From JACVRW01 sp963751835 (lineage in GTDB: Bacteria; Actinomycetota; Thermoleophilia; Solirubrobacterales; Thermoleophilaceae): DNA of 64,000 nt. This document shows positions 38,124-45,497 of this stretch, one piece after another. Below the pieces are notes generated by a model, which worked only from the letters and a program-made list of their open reading frames with translations, had not been told where the DNA came from and ran no database searches. The stretch covers positions 22,339 to 86,338 of the forward strand of contig CAVVWD010000021.1 in NCBI GenBank assembly GCA_963751835.1. The letters run 5' to 3'. Within the stretch, counting starts at the first letter, position 1, and the number at the start of each line of letters is the position of its first letter. The translations under genes and the position numbers were made by a program.

Positions 38124-40607
38124 ATGCCTCGGATGCGGGCGAGACCGTCACGCTGGGCGTGTGAGCCTTACGACGTCGTCGCGGCGCGGCGGCTCGCGGA
38201 CGGGCTCGGGGTGTCGCCCACCGTGGGAACGGTCCTGGCGCGGCGCGGGTTCCGCGAGCCGGAGGACGCTCGGCGCTTCCTCGCGGCGGACGAGCGGCAC
38301 GATCCGCGCTCCTTGCCGGGCGTCCCCGCGGCGTGCGAGCTGATCCTCGAGCACGTCCGGCGCGGGACCCCGATCGCCGTGTTCGGGGACTACGACGTGG
38401 ACGGCGTGTGCTCGACGGCGATGCTGGTCCGGACCCTGCGCGCGCTCGGCGCCGATCCCGCCTGGGCGCTCCCGAGTCGCTTCGAGGAGGGCTACGGCCT
38501 CTCGACGAGCGCGGTGGAGCGGCTCGCCCGGCGCGGCACGGGCCTGCTCGTGACCGTGGACTGCGGCATCACCGCGGTCGAGCAGGTGGCCGCGGCCCGC
38601 GCGGCGGGCCTCGATGTGGTCGTGACAGACCACCACCGGCCGGGCGCGGAGCCGCCGGACTGCCCGGTGGTGCATCCGGCACCGGGCGCGGGTCAGCGCT
38701 ATCCAGCCGACCTGTGCGCCGCCGGAGTCGTGCTGAAGCTCGCCGAGGCGCTCGTGGAGGCGGCCGGGCGCGACCCGAGCTCGGCGGAGGAGGACCTCGA
38801 TCTTGCGGCGCTCGCAACGGTGTGCGATCTCGTTCCGCTGCGCGGCGAGAACCGCCGGGTCGTCAGGGAGGGGCTCCGCGCCCTGGCGCGCAGCGAGAAG
38901 CCGGGGCTGCGGGCGCTGATGGCCGTCGCCGGGGTCGAGCCGGGGGAGCTCTCCGAGCAGGCGCTCGGCTTCCGGCTCGGGCCGCGCATAAACGCCGCGG
39001 GAAGGATGGGGCGCGCGGACGCGGCGCTCGAGCTGCTGCTAACCGAGGACGACGTTCGGGCCGGCGAGATCGCGCGCGAGCTCGACCTCCTGAACCGCGA
39101 CCGCCAGGAGGCGGAGACGCGCATCCTGTTCGCGGCCGACGCCGCCTGCGCGCCCCAGACGAGCGAGGCCGCCCTCGTCGTGGCCGGGGAGGGCTGGCAT
39201 CCGGGCGTGGTCGGGATCGTGGCGTCGCGCCTGGTCGAGAAATGGCGCCGGCCGGCGGTCGTGATCGCGCTCGACGAGGACGGGCGGACGGGGCGGGGGT
39301 CGGGCCGCAGCATTGCCGCCTACGACCTCCACGCGGGACTGGCCGCTTGCGCCGGCCACCTCACGCGCTTCGGCGGGCACCGCATGGCGGCAGGGGTGGA
39401 GCTCGATTCCGGCGTGGTGGAGGGCTTTCGCCGCGCCCTCGCCGCGCACGCCGGCGCGGCGCTCACGCCGGACGACCTGATCCCCGTCGAGCGGGTAGAC
39501 GCGGTCGTGCCGGGCGGCGCGCTCGGCCTCGAGCTGGCAGAGGAGCTCGACCTGCTGCGGCCGTTCGGAGTCGGCAACCCGCAGCCGACGCTGCTGGTGC
39601 CGGCAGCGCGCATCCAGAACGTGGCGAGCATGGGGGAGGAGCGCCAGCACGCGCGCTTCACCCTCGTCACGGGCGGTGCGCGGGCGCGCGGCGTGGCGTT
39701 CGGCATGACGCAGGCCGCGCTCGGAGCGGCCGCTGGCGCGGCGCACCACGTGGGGGTGCGGCTCGAGCGCAACCGCTGGAACGGCACGGTGGAGCCGCGC
39801 CTCCTGCTGCGCGCGCTGTGTCCGCCGGCGCCCGGGAAGCTGCTCGTGGCTGGGGAGGGGGAGCCGTTCTGGAGCCGCGTGCGTGCGGAGCTGGCGCGCG
39901 ACCCGGCCGGGCCTCCGGACGCCCGGCCAGCTGCCGGCGCTGTGCTCGACCACCGCGGGGCCGGCGTCGCCGGGCTCGCGGGCGACCTGCTGTCGAGCGG
40001 CGAGAACGTGCTCGTTGCCGTGGCGGACGTGGAGCGGCGGCGGGGATCGCTCGAGGCGCTGGTCGCAGGCATGGCTCCGGACCTCAGCCTCCGGGTCGCG
40101 TCGTGGAGCGTGTTAGCGGCGGGACGCGCGCCCGCCGTCGACCACGTGGTGGGCCTTGATCCGCCGCCCCTCGGCATCGCCGATCCCGCGTTGCGCCTCG
40201 CTCCGGCCGCCTACGCCGCCTGGGGCCCCGATGAGGTCGAGTTCGCGCTGAACGTGTGGAGGGCGGAGCTCGATCTGCGACCGGCGCTCGCCGACGCCTT
40301 CAGGGCGCTCCGGGCGTTGGGCCCGGGCGCCTCCGGCGAAGAGCTCGAGCATGCGCTGCGTGGCCCCGGCGGGTACCCGCGCTCTCCGGAGTGCTGCGCC
40401 CGAATGCTTCGCATCCTCGGGGAACTCGGGCTCGTGGAGCTCGCGCTTGACGAACCCCGCTGCGTCGTCGTCGAGGGGATCCGTGCGGACCTCGAGCTAT
40501 CGCCCTCCTACCGCGCCTACCGCGAGCGGCTGGCGGCGATCGAGCGCGCGCTGGCCGGCGAGCTGCCGGCGGACGTGGAGCGCGAGCCGATGCCACGGGC
40601 GGCGTAG
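38124..40607 (+). CDS. recJ: Single-stranded-DNA-specific exonuclease RecJ
   Basis: An 827-residue RecJ, longer than the usual 570. It shows DHH motifs FGDYDVDGVCSTAML (motif I), VTVDCGITAVEQVAAA, VTDHHRPG (motif III, DHH) and DLAALATVCDLVPLRGENR (motif IV), and the DHHA1 part GRGSGRSIAAYDLHAGLAAC with FGGHRMAAG. It is a 5'-3' ssDNA exonuclease of recombination and repair. About 250 residues after the OB domain form a C-terminal extension (LDPPPLGIADPALRLAPAAY, WRAELDLRPALADAFRALRA) seen in actinobacterial and firmicute-type RecJ. The start could be ATG 38124 or 38133. Confidence 0.93.
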   Translation: MPRMRARPSRWACEPYDVVAARRLADGLGVSPTVGTVLARRGFREPEDARRFLAADERHDPRSLPGVPAACELILEHVRRGTPIAVFGDYDVDGVCSTAMLVRTLRALGADPAWALPSRFEEGYGLSTSAVERLARRGTGLLVTVDCGITAVEQVAAARAAGLDVVVTDHHRPGAEPPDCPVVHPAPGAGQRYPADLCAAGVVLKLAEALVEAAGRDPSSAEEDLDLAALATVCDLVPLRGENRRVVREGLRALARSEKPGLRALMAVAGVEPGELSEQALGFRLGPRINAAGRMGRADAALELLLTEDDVRAGEIARELDLLNRDRQEAETRILFAADAACAPQTSEAALVVAGEGWHPGVVGIVASRLVEKWRRPAVVIALDEDGRTGRGSGRSIAAYDLHAGLAACAGHLTRFGGHRMAAGVELDSGVVEGFRRALAAHAGAALTPDDLIPVERVDAVVPGGALGLELAEELDLLRPFGVGNPQPTLLVPAARIQNVASMGEERQHARFTLVTGGARARGVAFGMTQAALGAAAGAAHHVGVRLERNRWNGTVEPRLLLRALCPPAPGKLLVAGEGEPFWSRVRAELARDPAGPPDARPAAGAVLDHRGAGVAGLAGDLLSSGENVLVAVADVERRRGSLEALVAGMAPDLSLRVASWSVLAAGRAPAVDHVVGLDPPPLGIADPALRLAPAAYAAWGPDEVEFALNVWRAELDLRPALADAFRALRALGPGASGEELEHALRGPGGYPRSPECCARMLRILGELGLVELALDEPRCVVVEGIRADLELSPSYRAYRERLAAIERALAGELPADVEREPMPRAA

Positions 40608-40635
40608 CCCCGAGCCGCCTGATCGACTCACCCGA

Positions 40636-40670
40636 GCTACGTTGCCGTTAACTATTGCCGTCAACGTAGC
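40636..40670. terminator. Inverted repeat between convergent recJ and SEC-C genes
   Basis: Nine-base perfect arms GCTACGTTG and CAACGTAGC are separated by 17 bases that contain TTAACTATTG. It sits between two converging stop codons (40607 and 40709), where a bidirectional terminator is expected. There is no T-run, so it could instead be a protein-binding palindrome. Confidence 0.5.
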
Positions 40671-40708
40671 GCGGACCGGTCGCGCAAGAGGCGCCCGAGT
40701 CTCGCCGA

Positions 40709-41248
40709 TCAGGCCGCGAGCAGAATTCCCGCCGGCGTGCTGACCGCGCCTCCGCGGACCGCCACCGCCTCGAGCAGAGCCGCCGAGACCAGGTCCCGAG
40801 AGCCACTCGCGAGGTCGATCAGCGCGGCCGCGGCAAGCTCGGTGTCTACTCTCCCCGTCGCGCGCAGGCCGATGATCGCGCGCGCGATCCGGGCTCGCTC
40901 CACCGGGGTGTCCACGGCCTCGAGAACTTCGTCGAAGGGTGCGCGTGCAGCGTCCGGGTCGTCGTCGGCAACCGCCTGACAGAGACGCTCGAGCACGGGC
41001 GAGGCGAGCTCCGGCAGCTGGATCTGGAGCGAGAGATCCAACGCCGGGAGATCGAGGACTCCGTCGAAGAGCTTGGCCAGCTCGGCGTCGGAACGTCGAT
41101 ACAGGTCCCCGGCGGCCTCCCGCCCGGCGTGGGCGAGGAAGGCCCTGGCGAGGCTCTCATCCGAGGGACCACGCTCGACCCCGCAGCAGCGCTTCGTCTT
41201 GCGGCCGGAGCCGCATGGACAGGGCTCGTTCCGTCCGACTCTCGACAT
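40709..41248 (-). CDS. SEC-C motif protein
   Basis: A 179-residue protein. Its N-terminus is a SEC-C zinc-binding motif (NEPCPCGSGRKTKRCCG; C-x-C then C-C, as at the end of SecA). The remaining 150 residues are helical (LSLQIQLPELASPVLERLCQ, FDEVLEAVDTPVERARIARA) with no domain I can name. Function unknown. It is convergent with recJ and divergent from the (p)ppGpp synthetase gene, sharing a short promoter region. Confidence 0.85.
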   Translation of the reverse strand: MSRVGRNEPCPCGSGRKTKRCCGVERGPSDESLARAFLAHAGREAAGDLYRRSDAELAKLFDGVLDLPALDLSLQIQLPELASPVLERLCQAVADDDPDAARAPFDEVLEAVDTPVERARIARAIIGLRATGRVDTELAAAALIDLASGSRDLVSAALLEAVAVRGGAVSTPAGILLAA

Positions 41249-41326
41249 GACTCAGATCGTCGCGCCCCGACCGGACGGAAGGCGGCGTCGAGCCGTTCCG
41301 GAACCGACTCTAAACTCGTAGGGGAC

Positions 41327-43727
41327 ATGCCGAAGGAACCGCGAGGCAACGTGGCACCAGGAGCAGAGGGCCGGGCGCCGGCCGCGCCGGTCCGCGCCGC
41401 CGCGGAGAGCTCGGATGGCGGCCAGGCGGCCGTCGCCCGCAGCGTGCCGACGGACTTCGAGCATCACCCGGTCGACGAGCACGCCGGAGCCGGGCCGCTT
41501 TCGCCCACCGGCCCCCGGGCGAGGCTGAGCGACAACCAGCGCGTCCTGCTCGCGGACCTGTTCGCCGTGGTCGAGGAGCACGCCGACGAGGCCGCCGAGG
41601 AGATCGACCGCGTGCTCGTCATGCGGGCCTACGTGTTCGCGTGCGAACGCCATGCGGACCAGCGCCGGGCGAGCGGCGAGGACTTCATCGTCCACCCCGT
41701 CGGGGTGGCCAAGATCTGCGCGGGCATGCGCCTCGACACGGCCACGCTCTGCGCGGCGCTCCTGCACGACACCGTCGAGGACACGAGCGCGTCGCTCGAT
41801 GAGGTACGGGACGAGTTCGGCGAGGAGATCGCGCAGCTCGTCGACGGCGTGACGAAGCTATCCGGGCGTCACCTTCCAGAGCCGCGACGACCGCCAGGCC
41901 GAGAACTACCGCAAGATGATGGTCGCGATGGCCCAGGACATCCGGGTCATCCTCATCAAGCTGGCCGACCGCCTGCACAACATGCGCACGATCGGCGCGA
42001 TGCCGAAGCCCAAGCAGCAGGAGAAGGCCAAGGAGACGCTGGAGATCTTCGCGCCGCTGGCGCACCGGCTCGGCATTCACGCGATCAAGTGGGAGCTCGA
42101 GGACCTCGCCTTCGCGACGCTCCACCCGCGCAAGTACAACGAGATCAAGCAGCTCGTCTCACAGCAGCGCGACGAGCGCGAGGCCTACGTGGGCCGCGCG
42201 GGCGAGTACCTGCGCAAGGAGCTCGGCGCCGTCGGCATCGACGCCGACATCTCGGGGCGCGCCAAGCACTTCTTCTCGATCTACTCGAAGATGACCAAGA
42301 AGGGCCGCGAGTTCAACGAGATCTACGACCTCACGGCGATGCGCGTGATCGTCGAGTCCGTCAAGGACTGCTACGGCGCGATCGGGGTCATCCACTCGCT
42401 GTGGAAGCCGCTGCCAGGGCGCTTCAAGGACATGGTCGCGATGCCCAAGTTCAACATGTACCAGGCGCTCCACACGACCGTGATCGGGCCCGAGGGACGA
42501 CCGCTCGAGATCCAGATCCGCACGATGGAGATGCACCGCACCGCCGAGTTCGGTGTGGCCGCGCACTGGATCTACAAGGAGGACGGCGGCAAGCCGGTCG
42601 AGCAGAAGGTCGAGTGGCTGCGCCAGCTGCTCGACTGGCAGCAGGACACGAACGACCCGCAGGAGTTCGCAGAAACGCTGAAGGCGGACCTCTTCGAGGA
42701 CGAGGTGTTCGTCTTCACACCCAAGGGCGAGGTCAAGTCGCTGGCTTCGGGCGCCACGCCACTCGACTTCGCGTACGAGATCCACACGGACGTCGGCCAC
42801 CGCTGCGTCGGCGCCAAGGTCAACGGCAAGATCGTGCCGCTGCACTACACGCTGCAGTCGGGCGACATCGTCGAGGTGCTGACCTCGAAGAAGGAGCGCG
42901 GGCCGAGCCGCGACTGGCTCGCCCTCGCCAAGACGACGCGCGCGCAGTCGAAGATCCGCGCCTGGTTCAAGCGCGAGCGGCGCGAGGATTCGGAGCGGAC
43001 CGGCCGCGAGATCCTGCAGGAGAACCTCAAGCGCGCCGGCCTGCCGCCGCAGAAGATCGCCGGCTCGCCGCTCCTCGCGGACGTGATCCGCGAGATGGGC
43101 TTCCGCAAGGGCGAGGACTTCTACATCGCGCTCGGCCAGGCCAAGATCTCGTCGAAGACGGTCGTCAACAAGCTGATGCACCGTCTGAAGGAGGGCGAGT
43201 CGGCGGTCGAGGCGCCGTCGGCCGCCACCGAGCTGCTCGAGCGCAAGGAGACGCCGAAGAAGACGGCCGCCTCCTCCACCTACGGCATCAAGGTCGAGGG
43301 CGTCGACGACGTGATGCTCCGGATCGCCAAGTGCTGCCGCCCCGTCCCGGGCGACCCGATCGTGGGCTACATCTCGCTCGGCAAGGGGATCACGATCCAC
43401 CACGAGAACTGCCCGAACGCGGTCGCCCTCAAGAAGAACCCGGAGCGCTTCACGGAGGTGGAGTGGGAGGGAGACACCACGTCGTCCTTCCGCGTCGAGC
43501 TCCAGGTCGACGGCTGGGATCGCCACCGGCTGCTCGAGGACCTGTCGCGCACCTTCGCCGAGACCGGCATCAACATCCTCGAGGCGCGCTGCACCGTCGT
43601 GCACCCGATGGTCAAGAACCGCTTCGTGGTCGAGGTGGGGGACACCCACGCCTTGAAGACCTGCATCACGCGTATCCGCAATATCGATTCGGTCTTCGAC
43701 GCGTATCGGGTAACGCCGACGGGCTGA
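41327..43727 (+). CDS. rel: Bifunctional (p)ppGpp synthetase/hydrolase (RelA/SpoT)
   Basis: About 799 residues after one +1 change near 41863-41866 (TCCGGGCGTC where TCCGGCGTC keeps frame). The HD hydrolase domain (FIVHPVGVAKICAGMRLDTA, LLHDTVEDTSAS) is intact. The synthetase domain (SGRAKHFFSIYSKMTKKGRE, FNEIYDLTAMRVIVESVKDC), TGS domain (VFVFTPKGEVKSLASGATPL), zinc-finger region (AKCCRPVPGDPIVGYISLGK, HHENCPN) and ACT domain (RHRLLEDLSRTFAETGINIL) follow. It controls the stringent response. Start ATG 41327 follows GTAGGGGAC. Because rel is strongly conserved, the frame change is most simply a sequence error. Confidence 0.95.
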
Positions 43728-43733
43728 GCCGCG

Positions 43734-44723
43734 TCAGGAAAGCGCCAGCAGCGCCCCGGGGCTCACCCCGAACTCGACCTCCGCGAACTCGCCGAGGAAG
43801 TCGCCGTCCACCTGGACCGGGAAGGGGCGGTCGTCGATCGCCTCCACGCGCAGGCCGTCGAGCCCCGGCAGCGACTCCACCTGCCGGTGGCGCATCACGC
43901 TCTGCGCCTTTCCGGACACCAGCCGCGGGACCAGCGTCAGCAGCTCGAGCGGCGTCGCGTTCTTCAGCACGCCCACCGCAAGCGAGCCCGTCTCGAGCCC
44001 GGCCGGCTCGACCACCCGGATCGGGCGCTCGCGGAAGTAGGTGTAGGGGTCCGAGTTCTGGACGACGACCGTCACGCCCTCGAGCGTCCGCTCGCCCGCT
44101 GTCACGCGCACGCGCGGCGGGTTCACGAGGTACCTGCGGTTGAAGATCGATACACCCGCGAGGCTGTAGTACCAGGCCCCGAAGCGGGCCTTGCGATAGG
44201 GATGGGCGTCCACCCGCTCGACCACGCTCGCGTCCAGGCCGACCCCTGACGCGAACACGAAGTGGCGGTCTCCGACCCGGCCGACGTCGACCCGGCGCGG
44301 CACCCACTCGTCTGCCATCCGCAGCAGATGCTCGGTCGCGTCGACCACGTCGTTGGGGATGCCGAGCGTGCGAGCCCAGACGTTCGTGGAGCCGCCGGGC
44401 AGCGCAGTCAGCGGGGTGTCCGAGCCGATCAGCCCGTTGGCCGCCTCGTTGACGGTGCCGTCGCCCCCGAACGCGACGACCACGTCGTAGCCCTCGCGCG
44501 CGGCCTCCCGGCAGAGCTGGGTGGCGTGATTGCGCTCCTGGGTGTCGATCGCCTCCACGGAATAGCGGGACTGGAGCGCGTACACCACCAGGTTGCGCAG
44601 GCGGTCCGAGACCGTCGTGGCGTACGGGTTGACGATAACCAGCATCCGCCGCTTCGGCGTCCGGTCCGGTAGCAGGCGCTCGGCGAGCTCTTCCGCGCGT
44701 TCCAGGGTGGTCTCGACGGCCAC
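43734..44723 (-). CDS. Diacylglycerol/sphingosine kinase-family lipid kinase
   Basis: A 329-residue YegS/DagK-like kinase. The N-terminal catalytic domain has MLVIVNPYATTVSDRLRNLV, the nucleotide loop VVAFGGDGTVNEAANGLIG and LTALPGGSTNVWARTLGIP. The C-terminal beta domain ends VQVDGDFLGEFAEVEFGVSP. Members phosphorylate diacylglycerol or related lipid alcohols at the membrane. It is convergent with rel (7 bases apart) and divergent from the ribbon-helix-helix gene across an unusual hairpin-rich region. Confidence 0.92.
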   Translation of the reverse strand: MAVETTLERAEELAERLLPDRTPKRRMLVIVNPYATTVSDRLRNLVVYALQSRYSVEAIDTQERNHATQLCREAAREGYDVVVAFGGDGTVNEAANGLIGSDTPLTALPGGSTNVWARTLGIPNDVVDATEHLLRMADEWVPRRVDVGRVGDRHFVFASGVGLDASVVERVDAHPYRKARFGAWYYSLAGVSIFNRRYLVNPPRVRVTAGERTLEGVTVVVQNSDPYTYFRERPIRVVEPAGLETGSLAVGVLKNATPLELLTLVPRLVSGKAQSVMRHRQVESLPGLDGLRVEAIDDRPFPVQVDGDFLGEFAEVEFGVSPGALLALS

Positions 44724-44799
44724 TTGGGACTACAACCCTACTCGCCGCCCGGGTTACGGCCAGGCGCAAGAAACCGCTTCGTGGCGCCGTTTTTTCGAT

Positions 44800-44992
44800 G
44801 TGGGCCCTTGTACCGCCAGGCCGGCGGCACAGCCACCGGGCCCACAACTCTGGCAGGGTGTCATGGCACCCTGATCTGGACCCGTCGGGCGGGGGGGATG
44901 AAAGTTCCCCCCGCCCCATCCAGACCGCCGAGGGGCCGGCTTGAGGTAGGGGAAACGGCCCATTCGCAGGCGCGCGGACGGTCTGGACCCGT
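44800..44992. promoter_or_regulatory. Dense array of perfect inverted repeats between divergent genes
   Basis: Within 190 bases I count: GTGGGCCC/GGGCCCAC (44800-44807, 44838-44845) enclosing CCGCC/GGCGG; CAGGGTG/CACCCTG (44854-44860, 44867-44873); GGGCGGGGGG/CCCCCCGCCC (44887-44896, 44907-44916); TCCAGACCG/CGGTCTGGA (44919-44927, 44979-44987) enclosing GGGCCG/CGGCCC. TCTGGACCCGT also occurs twice (44875-44885, 44982-44992). It is either a structured leader RNA (of the kinase on minus or the RHH gene on plus) or a cluster of operators. No named riboswitch recognised. Confidence 0.5.
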
Positions 44993-45075
44993 TTCTTCCC
45001 CGGCGTCGTGGACAATGTCGGGACGAGCGCGTGTCGACGCCCCTCGAAAGCGCGCTCCTCCCACGGAGAAGACGG

Positions 45076-45453
45076 ATGAGTAAAAACATGACGCTTCGGC
45101 TGGACCCATTCGGAAGACAGGCGCTCGCCGACTTCGCCGAGGAACGACATGACTCGGCCAGCGTGGTCGTGCGCACCGCCTCGCTCTACTACCTGGCCGA
45201 CCGCGACAGCGGCCGCTCGGCCTGGCGCGTGCCCCGGTTCCTGGAGGCATCGCCGCCCGACGGCGACCGTCTCGAGATCGACCTGGACGACGAGACCTGG
45301 ACGGCGCTCGCCGAGGAGGCCCGCGGCCAGGGGGTCGAACCGTCGCGGCTCGCTGAGCACGCGCTCCTCTACTTCCTCGCCGACCTCGACGGCGGACGGC
45401 TCGCCGACCGGCTCGGCGGGGCGGTGGAGGCAGGACGGAAACCGCCAAGATAA
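45076..45453 (+). CDS. Single-chain protein with two ribbon-helix-helix-like repeats
   Basis: A 125-residue protein starting at ATG 45076, preceded by GGAG seven bases away; an upstream GTG frame start at 45031 lacks a site. Two similar halves are visible: MTLRLDPFGRQALADFAEER, then ASVVVRTASLYYLADRDSGR, and LEIDLDDETWTALAEEARGQ, then SRLAEHALLYFLADLDGGR. Each fits strand-helix-helix of CopG/Arc-type RHH repressors, which normally act as dimers, so this chain could form the dimer internally. It is flanked by strong inverted repeats on both sides and followed 44 bases later by a LuxR-type regulator. A role as local repressor is inference. Confidence 0.72.
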   Translation: MSKNMTLRLDPFGRQALADFAEERHDSASVVVRTASLYYLADRDSGRSAWRVPRFLEASPPDGDRLEIDLDDETWTALAEEARGQGVEPSRLAEHALLYFLADLDGGRLADRLGGAVEAGRKPPR

Positions 45454-45476
45454 GCGCGCAATTTGCGCGGTTTCCG
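45436..45476. promoter_or_regulatory. Nested palindromes between the RHH gene and the LuxR regulator
   Basis: A 10-base inverted repeat CGGAAACCGC/GCGGTTTCCG (45436-45445, 45467-45476) surrounds a 15-base perfect palindrome CGCGCAATTTGCGCG (45455-45469). The right arms overlap, so the two hairpins exclude each other. Placed at the RHH stop codon and 22 bases before the LuxR GTG, it could be an operator, an attenuator-like switch or a terminator. Confidence 0.5.
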
Positions 45477-45497
45477 GACCGCCCCTAGTCTGGTCGG

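Noticed and set aside
38333..40159. A 608-residue plus-strand open frame inside recJ
   Set aside because: Arg/Gly-rich out-of-frame translation of a well conserved recJ.
44789..44845. T-run plus hairpin near 44790-44845 as a rho-independent terminator
   Set aside because: The T-run lies before the hairpin on the plus strand and would be an A-run on the minus strand, so the order is wrong for a terminator on either strand.
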